The notes below the pieces were generated by a model. The model was given only the letters and a program-made list of their open reading frames with translations, ran no database searches and was not told the origin of the DNA. 64,000 nt of DNA, from NCBI GenBank assembly GCA_050084515.1, contig CM114272.1, forward strand, positions 14,818,001 to 14,882,000. Reading direction: 5' to 3'. Origin of the DNA: Blasia pusilla (lineage: Eukaryota > Marchantiophyta > Marchantiopsida > Blasiales). This document shows, one piece after another, positions 24,685 through 36,952 of the stretch (position 1 is the first letter of the stretch; each line of letters opens with the position of its first letter). A program made the position numbers and the translations under genes.

Positions 24685-26586
24685 TTGAAAATGAGCATCG
24701 AAACAACTGACGACTACCCTCCGTACGCATTGTGTAACGGCTACATGGCTCGTTACGTCATACTCTCTTATGGAAAGTTCTGCGCATGTGCTCATTGTTT
24801 ATGCAACGATGACCACACTACCCACAATGTCTACATGACATCTGCATATATGCGTGATGTACTAAATGTTAACCCACTTTATATGCAATTCCCGTATCTC
24901 GTTGGTTCTAGAATCGGTATTGAGACGAAGTACAATGGATTTCATAGTGGTTTTTTCAAAGTTGATTCTCTTGTGGACTCTCCACTAATAGGGTGGGACC
25001 TTGAGAATCCACATTCAACGGATCCTGACTTCTTGTATTGGAAAGTACAGAATGTCCGACTAGTAAACCTGAAAGTTAATGAGCTTTACTCAAAGTATTT
25101 TCCATTGATTGAACTGCCAAACCCGAACTACGCTCTTGTCATCTTATCTTCATCCTCCGTTGAGCCAATTTTGAGGGCATCCTGGGAGAAAGGACAGATG
25201 ACCCATAGTATGAATGTTGATCCATACAACGCAAAACTAAATGTTTTGCAAGATGCATATGTGCAATATTCACTCCCAATGAAGAGAAGGAAGTCATTCG
25301 ATATCTTCCACAACAAAAGTATATCTTATGGAAGTAGGCACACACCAGAGAACAGTTCCTTAGTCATAGGAATGGTATATCAATAGATACATTATGGATT
25401 TTTGTAGCTCGATTATTTCTTTGCACACACCACCAGATACTTTATTTTCAGCTGATCCAGCTCCCTATTTAAAATACATCTGGTCATGTATTTTAAATAG
25501 GGAGCTACATCAGCTGAAACAAAAGTATCCAAGCCTTCCTAACCAAGAACTTTATACACACTTTTCAAAATACAACATTAGTGCACAGGTCCTAGGGAGC
25601 CCAAGTTGGCATCATCGTCACCTATACCTAAAGGACCTGAAAACAATAGTGCGTAAGTGGGGTATGCACGACTTCCTCCTGATGCTTACCTTTGATGAGG
25701 TTTCTAATACAAAGTGGATGAAGATCATAGACATTGAGCATATTGTTAAAAGGATAAACCCGGTGTTTACATGGCACGACGCCTCGATTGAGTATGCTAT
25801 TTTTTTTCACACTAGAGTGAATAAGTTTCTTCACAAATATATCTTAGGCGGGCCTTGCATTCTACGGAGAGTTTAGAACTATCTGATCAGATATGAATTG
25901 CATGGTAGGGGAATTCTAGATTCTCATATCATATTATAGGTTGACAAGAAGGATGTTAAAAGAGTTACCTCAGAATGTGATGTCCCATGATACATAATCA
26001 ATGTGATGTCCCATGAAGCAAATCAGCCTAACCTATTGTAGTCAATAAGTCGCGTCACTATGTAATAACAAAGCAGATGCACACATGTAGGCAAGGTGGG
26101 TGCATTGCTGGTGCAACAAAAGACCGTGGTCCATATTATCGTATGGGTTTCCCCGCTGTTGTAAATAGCCAACTAGAGCGTGTCATAGACTCTAAGACCC
26201 TAAAGTGGTCCTACTACAAACTTGGCATAGAACATCGCAATGTTATACCATATCACCTTGCTATCTTGCTGCAATGGGGGGCGCACATGAATTTACAACG
26301 TGTCACCAATGTACAATGGTCATTTTATCTATTCAAATATGCTTGGAAATGTGAGCCACAGGGTTCCCTTAACATAACTATTGAATGTGCTAAATATCCA
26401 TGCCTTGAAAATTTAGATGAAACCAGATTACGATTGGCGTATGGCCTTGCATTAAACATGCCGGTTTCATCCATTGAGGCAGCGCTTACAGCCAAATATC
26501 CCTATTATTTTCACAGGAAAATGAGGACAGTGCAGGGATGTTGGGGAGTGGTGGACCCATGGAGTTGGATCATTTGGATCTTTTGA
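24685..26586 (+). pseudogene. Helitron N-terminal region (copy 2), three frame-broken pieces
   Basis: Piece 1 (24685-25386, 233 codons) is the upstream domain shared with the relic at 6184-6930. Piece 2 (25394-25876) has LKQKYPSLPNQELYTHFSKY and then YLKDLKTIVRKWGMHDFLLM, the Helitron-like N-terminal domain also seen in the minus-strand relic at 2550-3599 (LKELKAMVHEWGMPHFFLTL). Piece 3 (26077-26586) starts MHTCRQGGCIAGATKDRGPY and continues through a region like the Helitron CRFxFPR / RNNPYINPYNP part (RNVIPYHLAILLQWGAHMNL). No Rep HUH motif or helicase follows. The protein family belongs to rolling-circle transposons; this copy is truncated. Confidence 0.7.
25436..25529. repeat. 94-bp foldback inside the Helitron reading frame
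   Basis: Arms 25436-25479 and 25486-25529 are reverse complements at 40 of 44 positions with a 6-nt loop (CTGGTC). The right arm encodes the expected protein (LKQKYPSL region), so the left arm looks like an inverted duplicate of coding DNA. The reading frame stays open across both arms. Confidence 0.85.
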
Positions 26587-26589
26587 AAA

Positions 26590-29500
26590 AGCCAATGGAG
26601 GTGAGAAGAGCGATACTTAGGAAGAGGACCCGAGAGGCTACCAAGCCGATGTTGAAATCTGTTGTGCCTCTGTTGCAGTAGTTGATGTCACGTAAGAACC
26701 CCTTTGTGGTTTAAGGTTATGGCAGCTTGCATGATGGTTGTTCTACTTTCTATGGACGTGACATTCCAGATGGGCATTCTATTCTCCATTTGAGAGAGGT
26801 CTGCAAGAAAAAATATGTATTGCCATTTCCAAATATGGCTCACAATCCACCGCAGATTTATCTTGGAGATGCCATTGATAGTGTAGTGTAATGGCCATCT
26901 CATCTTGTTATGCCTTCTCAGAAGTAGGAGCACCTTCGCTTTGTGTGTAGAATTCATTGAGTAAACCTTCCCTTTGATATCCCTCTTGAGTGTGGCGATC
27001 TCCATATACTTGTAACTTTTGTACTCATAAGTAGAGGAACTTGATGTTTAGGGTTTCAGTTTTGGGTATGAAAATTGAGATGTACTTGGATTTTCATGTC
27101 TCAATTTTGAGAATATCAGAGGGGGAGTTTTCACTTAGAAGTAGATTTTGTGTTCTTCCATTGATGAGCATCATTCACTAGAATTCACTAGGTATTCTTC
27201 TGACGTAAGAAAATAGTCCATTTCAAAATGTGTGGATACACTTTGTAGCTTTGGACTTATGGCCACAATTGGATGTAAAAAATATTTGCTAGCTGTATCT
27301 TTCAATAGATAAGGATTTTTTACTGTGAAAAACTGATCTGATCAGATGCTACAACATGGATGGGTTGGTACGTGAGTAATGTGCTTGTATATTTTCACAT
27401 GATGCTGGTAGCATTAGGATTGTACAACAAATACATAATGGCATCTCCATTGCATGGATGTAAGAGAAGTAGTGATAGGTGTAGGGAGGAAGGAATAATT
27501 CATAGTCATGGATAAAAAATGGACTAAAATGCCAATTTCATGTACATATTTCTGTCAACAATAAAGCAATATGTCATCCATAATCTCAGGGGTCTCACTT
27601 CCACACAAATGCCCCATCACGTGCAAAAAAGTTAGGGGTTTTTTAATTGCGTCCCTTGGAAGACTTATTAAGTTTTGTGGAAGAACAATAGGGCATAATT
27701 TATTCCATCAAACTCTTATAAGAACAATAGGGTATTTTTTATTAGTCTTCTTTCCATGGAAAATTTAGGATAAGAAAGGGGTTTATACATGTCACATCTA
27801 CATATATTAAATTATTTTTTTACAAAAATTAGCTTCCCTAGCTAAAAATAATCAATTTTATGGAAAAGCTTTAGAGGGAAGAAGGGAGTCCTTACTTTGA
27901 AGTTTCCCTCTCAATTTGAGTTGGGTTTGTTGGGTCTAGGGTTTTGGCCTTCGGAGACAAGCTCAGAGCGGCAAATTGAGCCACCACTTGAAGCCCCTTC
28001 CGAGCAGAGTGCACAACTTTGGGTTCTGTTGCTTGGGAGTGGTGGTGGAGCAGGAGAGCGTGATTGGAAGAGACTCGAGACTCGAGTGGCGTAGTAGGAG
28101 AAAGTGATCGGAAGTGGCCCGGATGTTGGTATGCTCCTTTTTTTCTTACTTTCTTATCGTGCCTCTATTCTCTTGAGCGCTTTCCTTTCCTTCGTATCTG
28201 ATTGCACAACGTAGTTGAGGGCGGAGGATGGTAAGCGTTATGGCTCTAGATCAGAGATGCCTGATTTCGTAAGGAGAGAAGGGAAGAAGGGGAGCCTGAT
28301 TTCGTAAGGCTGTTTGTAAGGCGAGAGGGCGTCAATTGGAAGGTGAGTGGATTTATTTATTTTTGTCGGCCGGGGGGTGGTGAATCCAAGAAACTTCAGG
28401 ACTTTTTTCTCCTTCTTCTCTTCCAGTTTGTTGCGTCAGAATATCTCAAGGCGACGCTCAACTTCTTCACTGGATAGACCATCTTCCGAGCTCCTCAATC
28501 GCATATGCCTGATTTCGTAAGGAGAGGAGGGAAGAAGGGGAGCCTGATTTTGTAAGGCTGATTGTAAGGCGAGAGGGCGTCGATTGGAAGGTGAGTGGAT
28601 TTTGTTTTGGTTGTCGGCCGGGGGATGGTTTGTAGAACGGGAGGAGCAGGACGACAAGTAGGAATGATCGGAGCAGAGGAGGCGGGGTGGTGGTGCAAGG
28701 AATTTGTGAGATCATTTATGATAGGAGGGGGCAGGATAGGTGTTGGGCGCTTCACCTACACAACCAGGAAGTTTGTAAAATCAGAGGGGCCAATTCTCTC
28801 ATCGACGGCATGAAGGAGCTTGGGGAAGCGTGAATTTTTCCTTGGAAGGCCCCGGTCTCTGTTATTCGAGCGTTATTAGAACCCTAGAATTTGTGCAGAC
28901 TCTTAAATTTAGCCTTAATCCTGAATTGAGTGATCGATCGAGATAGAGTCCCGTGTTGGTACAGACGATCGGTCTGCGGCACCTGTGTGTCGTTCCTGAT
29001 CTTTGCGGAAGTTTCTCAGTTATGTCTAGTGTTTTGCCTCTCGTCTGCGAATAGGTCCCTTACGACCAACGATGTTCTGTCCACAGCCGGTCACCAGAGC
29101 GGACTTTAGTTTGTTGGTATGGCCATTTAACTCTCTGTTGTTCAGTTTTTAACAACTTTTTCTACACTAGTAACGGCGAGGGTTCTTGCCAACATTTCTA
29201 AGATTGGTCGAGCTCTTGCAATGCGCCTTCATGAACTTGGTTATACCTCCATATCTATTTCAACACATCACTATTGCGATTCTTCTATGAAATCAAGCAT
29301 TCGAGGGCATAACCTTACTGGCAGTGAGTGTAGAGCACCAACTCCGTGACGTCAAGCAGGATTGAGGTTATCCGTTCTGGACAAGTCCCTACTGGGTTGA
29401 TCTAGCCCGCTTTCCTTGTCAAATGATTTTTCATCATCTCTATGCCAATCTAATGGACGGTGTCCATAGGTTTCAGTTTATCCGATTTTATGCCACTGCC

Positions 29501-31150
29501 GCATTCATACTTGATGAATTTGTTCAAGCCAGTGACAATTTGGAGTCAAAATGCCCAACTTAGCTGGATCTTCCACGTCTTCGAGGCAAATCAGAGTGGA
29601 GTCGCCGAGATTGATAATGAAATCTCAAAGTGCAGATTCATTTTAAGGACGGATTATGTAGGTATGACTTTCCAAAACCTGGGCGTCGTGAAAGTCCATC
29701 GAAGTGTCGTCGTATGTAATCTGGTAGTAGGGAACTGATTAGGTAATTGCAGAAATTACCTCGTGTCAGGGCGTCAAAGACCTAATCCAATGGGTCTGAA
29801 GTTTGTGTGAGTAGCAGTTGTCATGTTTAGAAGCACAGAATATCGATTTTTTGGGCAATGGATAGTGTTACCTGGGTTTAAACTCTTTCCTAAAACATTT
29901 CAAAGCTCACAAGCTCCTCAAAGTACTCTTTCCAAGTATCTAGGAAAGAGTTCAAAGCATCAGTCAAACATATCAAAGCTCACGAGCTCCTCGCATGAAG
30001 TGCTCGCTAGACTTTTAATCGCGTATTAGGGTACAGGGAGTTCGAGGTATGGGAGGTGTCAGTCCTACCCTGGGGAGGTGTACAGGTATTAATTCTGATG
30101 TGTCTCACGTATAGGGACCAGCTGAACCGCCAAATGATTATCAGCATGAGACTCATGTCAAATAGCCGTCACAGCTAGATATTCTTGCCACATTAGAGCA
30201 CATTCCTGCCATAATAGAGCACATTCTGGCCTATTGAATCATTCAAACGTGAGAGAAATCAGGCTCGAAATCAGTGATATGGTCTGTGTTACCCATGATT
30301 CGTGGAAACCTCCCCGGTGCCGGAAGTCTTTGGAATTCTGTCGTTTGGAGAGGATGGACATGAACTTCCTTCTCGTTCATCAGTCAGATTCATCTTTAAA
30401 TGCTTATGCTGTAGATTCTCATTTCATAAAACCACATTTTACTAGTTTGGAATTCTACTCTCTTAATAATACATTCCTTGCACTTGCTGCCTCTTGTGGC
30501 TTCTCGTAAGCTCATAAACATATTGGTGGACCTCCTAAGCTCAAACACAGATTGGTGGACACCTTTGAATCCAACTCCTCCATCGACAGTCGCCTGTATC
30601 TTCTGCTGTATCTGGAGGTGGCTCTCTCGGCACAGGTCTGGCCCATGTAGGAAATCATTGATAATGAGACCACATGGGATCAGTTGGGGATCCCATGGGA
30701 AATTTTAGAGAGAGAGAGAGAAAGAGATAGATAGTTATCTCACAGAGGCTGCACGATGCATGTAAGGGGGCCGTCGAGCGAATTACCGGCCCCCACACGG
30801 TGTCTTGAACAGACTGAACCCCAGACAGTGTCCAACCTGTCTTTCAGGTGTGTTCAACATGTGGGGATGTTGAGTTTATGTCTGTAGCCTATTTCTTCTC
30901 TCGAGCTAGCAGAAACGGTTATTCTATGCTTATGCTACATTGTGTGTTATTAGACATACATTTCAAAGCATTTGCAACAGGCATTCAGAACTACGCTAGG
31001 AAGGATTCTACTTCCTTTTCAGGCATAGTTTATTTTTTTAGAGTTGGTATTTAGTTGAGTTCTAAGCAATTGACTTTTAAGTCTTTTAGTTTGTCTACAA
31101 TTATGCATGCCTATATCTTCTATTTGGTTAAGTTATAACTAATTCACTGT
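26590..31150. other. No recognisable gene; one 97-bp direct repeat
   Basis: Short frames only. A 97-bp segment starting GCCTGATTTCGTAAGGAGAG occurs at 28257-28353 and again at 28505-28601, 248 bp apart, with few differences and CCTGATTTCGTAAGG also repeated inside each unit. GC content rises at 27890-29100, which could be a gene 5' region or a captured fragment. No frame there is convincing. Confidence 0.4.
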
Positions 31151-31152
31151 CC

Positions 31153-31842
31153 ATGTTTAAATGTCGAGTAGCCATAACGGCAAGGTACAAGGGGCAATCC
31201 AAGAATAATCCACACTCTAGGAAGAACATGAGCATGAGGTTGCCACAAATTTCCCTATTCTCAGATATTGAGTTGCGACAATGCAGTCCTCATTTGTGTG
31301 CTATTTGCGATTTGCATGGAGATCTAGTGATTTGTGATGGGCTTTGCCATCGACAATTTCACCATGTTCGTAGAGTTGGCGAGACGGTGTCTCATTGCCC
31401 TACTGTGGTCATTCCAAAGGACAAGGTGAACGACCCTTGGTATTGTCCAGAGTGTACCTCCGGGACATACAAGTGTTTCAAGTGTGGTAGAATGGCTTCC
31501 ATTCAAACTAATATGAGACAGTGCCCCCAACCTTTCTGTGTTCGTTTCTTCTGCCATGGATGCTTGCCACTTGATGTGCAGTGTTGCCCTCTCCATACAT
31601 GTGTGGCACGCAACATGCCGCATCGTGGTGAGCATCTAGCAAATGTCGTCCAATGTTTGAGATGTCCGAAGACATGGCATTTGGATTGCTTGGCAGCGAG
31701 CAAGGAGGAAGGTTTTGCATCTGGCAGAGAATCTTGGCGTCATGTTGCACATGATGAGATCAGATGGATGATCTATTGCCCTGATCATCCAATTGTCCCC
31801 ACACTAGGCACTATAGATTATCAACATATCTCTTGGGTTTAA
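31153..31842 (+). CDS. EDM2-like triple PHD-finger protein fragment, intronless
   Basis: This 229-codon uninterrupted frame is rich in Cys/His. PHD 1 is CAICDLHGDLVICDGLCHRQ, F-H, ending YCPEC. A second finger starts KCFKCGRMAS and ends HGCLP. A third runs CCPLHTC to CLRCPKTWHLDCLA. The tail DEIRWMIYCPDHPIVPTLGT with a following YQHI corresponds to the end of the EDM2 PHD module in seed plants (ILIYC.KH.ID..LGTP.RDH). EDM2 is a nuclear PHD protein that controls transcript processing around heterochromatic transposon insertions. EDM2 itself is far longer, so this is only the PHD block. It stops 400 bp before a transposase-like gene on the same strand and lies within the candidate CACTA element. 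It may be a captured or retrocopied host fragment. Confidence 0.7.
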   Translation: MFKCRVAITARYKGQSKNNPHSRKNMSMRLPQISLFSDIELRQCSPHLCAICDLHGDLVICDGLCHRQFHHVRRVGETVSHCPTVVIPKDKVNDPWYCPECTSGTYKCFKCGRMASIQTNMRQCPQPFCVRFFCHGCLPLDVQCCPLHTCVARNMPHRGEHLANVVQCLRCPKTWHLDCLAASKEEGFASGRESWRHVAHDEIRWMIYCPDHPIVPTLGTIDYQHISWV

Positions 31843-32245
31843 TTACTGAATACGATAGAGAAATTTTGTAGGTAAGCACAATGGGACTATAGTCTCATTA
31901 TATATTTCAGGTGTAAGATTTTGCACAAATTACCTTGATGTTTTCAGGAGTTTTGCATCTTCAGACTCAAAACTATAACTCATGTTGAATGGACGTTTTG
32001 GTTGGGTTGTAATGAAGTAAATGGATTAAGTCTTGAAGTTGGAATGAGGATAGTTATTTGATGTTATGTATGGCTATCAATTGTTGTAGAAGCATAACAA
32101 ACCTTGATTTGTGACCTCTTTTGTTTATTGACATGACAGGTTGAACTACATATATGACAGTTTGAATGCCTTTGACACCTTTTACAAATGGCAAACCCTA
32201 GTTCCAACTCAGTGAGACTAGTAGAAAAGACCGCGGAAGGGAAGG

Positions 32246-35200
32246 ATGATGTACCAATTTCGCACTCGATGTGCTAGGGCAGTTGACTTTGAATTTGATT
32301 TTTGGGATGATAGGCTACCAGGTAAAGTTAGACATCCTATTGAGAACCTCATTGAGATTAGTGAACTTGAAGGGAGTGTTTTTGTCATTGCACAACAAGC
32401 CTCTGGATGTATTGGGGGGGTTGCAATTGTGTCCTTGCATTCATCTGCTGCTACTGTATCTATCATAGAGGACACAAATTTTGGGTCTCAATCATATACA
32501 GAAGCCACAACCCAAGAGCAAGTAGTCAATACATTGCCTGTCACAGGTTCATTTGAGTCAGTGTTTATGTGTGAGGTAGCAGCAAAGAGTTGGAATGAGG
32601 AGTGGAGCAAGCTTAATGATTGGGTAAAGCGACAAGGATATGATGAGCATAAGTGGAGAGTGCGAACATGGTATGAGGGGCAAGATGTCTGAGGGCACCT
32701 AGAGTGCTTAGAGTGTCGAGAGACTTATGGGAATGCAGCTAATTCCCAAGTTTTAAAATCAATTGCAAATTGCTTCAGCAATTCCAAGACTAAGCATCTC
32801 AACAACCCTAAGCACAAGGACAATTTTTGTAAGAGACGGGCTCTGCCTAGTACATTGATTTCTCCTAGTGACATTATACAACAACCTCAATGGGATCATG
32901 AACATCAGATCACCGTAGGTTTAGTAATAGTTGAGAAAATGAATGTAGAGGTTGGGGGTGAGACAATAGTGTTCTCTATGATGCCATCTGTTGTTGATAC
33001 GCATTTTGCACACAGGTCATACCTATTCAAGGTACGATGTATAATCTGTGGCAAGTTGCACACAGACATGTGCCCAAGAAAGGCCAATTTAGAGCATAAT
33101 CTACGACAACACTTGGTTAGTCGTGATCACTTGGATGCTCTTGACACTAGAGAGGTCACTGCCCAACTTGTCTTGAGGTTTGGGAAGAAGGGAAGACCAA
33201 AGAAGCCAGATCCTAGGGACTTATTTCCGTTTCAAAATTCCATTACCAAATTCTTTAACCCTGATGCCTTCAAGGAAGGAAGCAGTTCAGGAAAACGTGG
33301 GTTTGCTTCCTCCATTGATTTTGGACTAAGTTTGCTTTGTTGGGGCTTATGGGAGTCAAACGTCCAATGGAGAGGAGAGTTGATGGATATGAAGGCCATA
33401 CTAGATGATCAGACAGGAGGAACTATTTGGGATTGTGAGCTTACCACTTCAGCGCTAGTGTTCAACCCAAGTAGTAGGTCAATTGTATGTATACAAGGTT
33501 GTTTTAGGCACAAGCTTTGCTCTAGATTGTCAAGTAATGGGGGAGGGTTTGAGAACCTCACTTGTAGTCATTGTGACTCCATTAAGCAGGAGGATGATTT
33601 TCGTGGGTGCACAGGGAAGCAGAAGCTTTAGTGCAGAGGAGGCAAGACAACTCAAAGAGGGATGGCCATGAAGTACTTGACCAAGACAGAGTTGAGGGAG
33701 CATGTGGGAAAATTGAACACTCAATTTAGGAGACAACGTTGGCTTTTGACACAACAATCACAAAGAATTTGTGCCTTGAGTATTAGGCGAAATAAGCTAG
33801 AAGACATATTAGGAGAAGCTGTAGATAGGAAAGATTTGAGACTATTTCTTAGGAACGTAGTAAATGGACATAGGGATGGGGCATTTGGTGGTAAGGAGGG
33901 GTTGTGGGATTTCCTGAAAGATGTGGCTAAGAATTTTCAGAGAGTGGCCAATGGTTATCGTTACAGTAAGAGAACCAAAGCTTTTTCCCAAGCCATGTTC
34001 CAATTTGGTGGCCGACAAGTTGCCCACTGCTTTCAGGAAAACTTGGGAGAGCCAAGTCTGAAGATCTTGAAACGTGCCAGAGCAAAACTACCACCCTTTA
34101 GAGCTGGGCTACAAAAACAGATATTTCAAGAGGTCTCCCGAGTACTATTTGCATCAAAACAACTACTTGGAATCGAGGGAGATGTGCCTGTAATGTTTGC
34201 TGAGGATGAAAAAAGGATAAAAGAAAGGCCAAGGTGTGTTTGAATCTTTGGAGAAAGTTGCCCTTGATATATGTATGGGTATGCTCTAACATAATGATTA
34301 TATTACTTTGCATATTTATATATCATGTTTATTGTTTTTTATTGGGCTTATGTTCTAACTTGATGTTTCTGTTGTGATAGATGGGAGGCTAAATATGACA
34401 CGCTTATTGGTTTTTGTGGTCCTTCGGAAGAACATACATGCTCTTTTGGCTTGGAAGTACTTGTTGGGGAAGGTAATGAAGGGTATGATAAAATTGTGAG
34501 TACTTTTGAGAAATATGCGAAAGGTATGTATGCTAGAGTAGTAATTGTGAATCCTTTGCATGAGAAAATGCCAAAATTGGCGCTCTGTGCCACCGCAACT
34601 TGTAATCGATTCAAAGCATATTGGGTGAGGGAACATTGGGTGTAGCTGAAATCCATGTGGGATGAATATTACAGAGCCAATGTTGGTCCTTTATTGGGGC
34701 ATGCTAGTGATGGTGATGCTCGTCGTAGGAAATTATACTGGTATAATCTTTTTCTTTTCTTTTCCAAGGTATAAAGTAGGGTGGGAAGGGTGGCAGTATT
34801 CTGTGTCCATTCTTCCAAATGGAGACTTGTATGGCTTTGGAGACCAAGATCCACCCCACAAAGGGAAAAAGGCTATTAACCCATTGGACCGATGTGCTGC
34901 CATGCTAGTGCTTGGTGACCAACATGCATCGTTGTCCTATGTGACGTCAATTTATAACCATTATAAAATTGAGGAGCATGGCTTGAACTGGGATGATGTG
35001 AATAGGACCGACAGCATTAATGGGTGGCCCCACAACGGATAGCATCTAGGAGAGTCCAAGCCTGCCTACACCACATGTTTGAGCGGCAAGATGTTCGACA
35101 TGATAGAAGTTTTGGGACTAAGTTGTACCTTGAGATTTGTGCAGATTACATCGACATTTTCTTCTCTGTGAAGCATGACTTGAGAACTCGTATAGTATTG

Positions 35201-36726
35201 GCATCTAAGGTATCTTGGTTTCTCTGTTTGTGGAGGTTATGATTGAGGTACGGTGACCATTCTATGACAAGGAATACATGATGTGTCACAGAAAAATCAT
35301 GTATGATGCTTTCCATGATATCAACATGTCTTGCCATTTCATTGTACTCTTAGTTTGTGCATTTCGAGACAAGTTTCCATATCTTCAAGTTCCATTTCAC
35401 TTGCTAGGATCTGATTGTTGTGAGATTTTTTTCAGCAAGGTAGGTGGCATGAGTGGTCATGAAAGAAACTATGACTTTGGATCTCTACTAGATAGTGCAA
35501 TAGGAGTGAATCGACTGGCTGGCCTAGAGTATGGACCAGAAGGATTAAAGATACGTCGTTCACATCATAAGCAAGATCATATTTGGGCAAAACTGCATCC
35601 TCTTGGTGAAGGAGACCAGGCTCCGAATCTATTTGATTATTCATTGGTTGGGACTAATGAGTTGGTTGTTGATGCTCTTAAAGAAGGGTTGGATGTAGCA
35701 AAAGAGCTTTTGAGGTTGTTGAACATGTCTCCAAGGAGTTCCTTGCCAATTGCAAAGAGAAGGTGGTGGATGCATCCATGGGATGTGGAGGCCGAGACAT
35801 GGCCTCATTCAGCTTCAATAAGGGAAGTAGTGTCATATGATGATGTTGAAGAACATGAAGATAACCGATCCACAATAGTGTCTCCAATATATGAGCAGCC
35901 AAGTGGGGAGTCTTTAGAGTTTGAGGACCCTGAGGAAGATTTGAACCATATTGATTCTTGGGTTGTAGAGGAAAGTTGTGATATCAATGTACCTTTCATA
36001 ATAGATAACGAGGAAATAGATATTGACATTGATCCGAAATCCATTGAAATGAAGGTATTAGGACATGAAGTAAGACATGTGTTTGCATCTGTTCAAGCAA
36101 AACTGAATAATGTGGCAATTCCCCATGCAATAGTGCCTATTGTAACTTATGAGGGCAAGATTATTTATAAATCCACCCTTGTAAGTCAATTATCTTGCAA
36201 TCCTTTCATGTCAAAGGATAGACTAACTCGGATAGCCCAAAAGACTTATTACACTACTAGTAAGGGAAAGGAACGTGATCCTAATTGCCCAACTTGTTTG
36301 GTTGATGTTGGTAGTGATATTGCAGTTTTGTTTGAATCTACAGCAAATGTTGGCCCTTCCACAAGATCAACAAAGTCAAAGAAAAGGAAGGGAAAAGAGA
36401 CACAACTTGCAGTAGAGGCAGGAGTTGCAAAAAAAGAGTATTGGTTGGGGCGTATTATGTTTATGATTCAAAAGAATGGTTCACATTGGTGAAGATGTCG
36501 TACGGCCTTGGACTTGTTAAACACACATGTACCTCCTCCTGGACAAAAGGGAAGCATTTGTCGTATTATGTGTAATTGGTACAAGTCTTTCGGCCATGGT
36601 AACACCAAAACCTTGTTCAGTTATGATGCAATAGATATGCAATGGATTGATATTGAAATGGTGATATCTAATGTGAATTTGACAATGAAATTAGGGGTAC
36701 AAGATAGAATATACATACTTGATTAA
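32246..36726 (+). pseudogene. Putative RNase-H-fold (P/THAP9-like or related) transposase gene, nonsense-interrupted
   Basis: From 32246 one frame runs through an in-frame TGA (32690) to a stop at 33629, and the same frame resumes to 34233. Two zinc-finger-like blocks appear (ECLECRETYG...H...H near 32705-32830; RCIICGKLHT...H..H near 33030-33120). Then comes RYSKRTKAFSQAMFQFGGRQ, the position of the Y-S---F---L----P-AY block of P/THAP9-type transposases. An intron (34234-34380) joins to WEAKYDTLIGFCGPSEEH. A GPLLGHASDGDARRRKL block follows (after an in-frame TAG at 34643), then INPLDRCAAMLVLGDQHASL, CADYIDIFFSVKHDLRTRIV and, at 35278-36492, LLGSDCCEIFFSKVGGMSGH with an acidic linker and KSKKRKGKE basic tail. 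A TGA at 36490 separates a last piece (to 36726). The family assignment is by motif pattern only. Confidence 0.5.
34234..34380 (+). other. GT-AG intron in the transposase-like gene
   Basis: AAGGCCAAG/GTGTGTTTG ... GTTGTGATAG/ATGGGAGGC. Removing 147 bp joins the frame ending KERPR to WEAKYDTLIGF without a stop, whereas reading through ends at once. This supports a real spliced gene rather than random frames. Confidence 0.6.
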
Positions 36727-36893
36727 GTTGACTTACATGCTTTGACTACATATATTCAGAGTGTGAGTTGATCTTGGTGAGTTTTTCTTATGTTTGAGAT
36801 ATGTTAAATTAAATATTTTTATGGAGTGTGCTTAGAGTGTACTTGACACTCTTGAATTGTGAGTAGGATAATGGGAGGGAGTAGGCTAGGGGG

Positions 36894-36952
36894 ATGACAG
36901 ATTGGCTGACTGAGCCTCTTGCTCAATTAGGGGTTCAATTCCCCTCTGTCAT
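36894..36952 (+). other. tRNA-like 59-nt sequence (armless relic or SINE head)
   Basis: A 7-bp end stem (ATGACAG / CTGTCAT) encloses a canonical T-arm with B-box form GGGGTTCAATTCCCC. A normal D-arm and anticodon arm cannot be drawn. It may be a degenerate tRNA or the head of a tRNA-derived SINE; it is not called as a tRNA gene. Confidence 0.25.

Noticed and set aside
29180-29350. Possible exon of an enzyme (frame with RVLANISKIGRALAMRLHEL)
   Set aside because: Short open stretch, no family recognised and no splice-supported extension.
36894-36952. Functional tRNA gene
   Set aside because: Too short and without a drawable D-arm or anticodon arm; kept only as a tRNA-like sequence.
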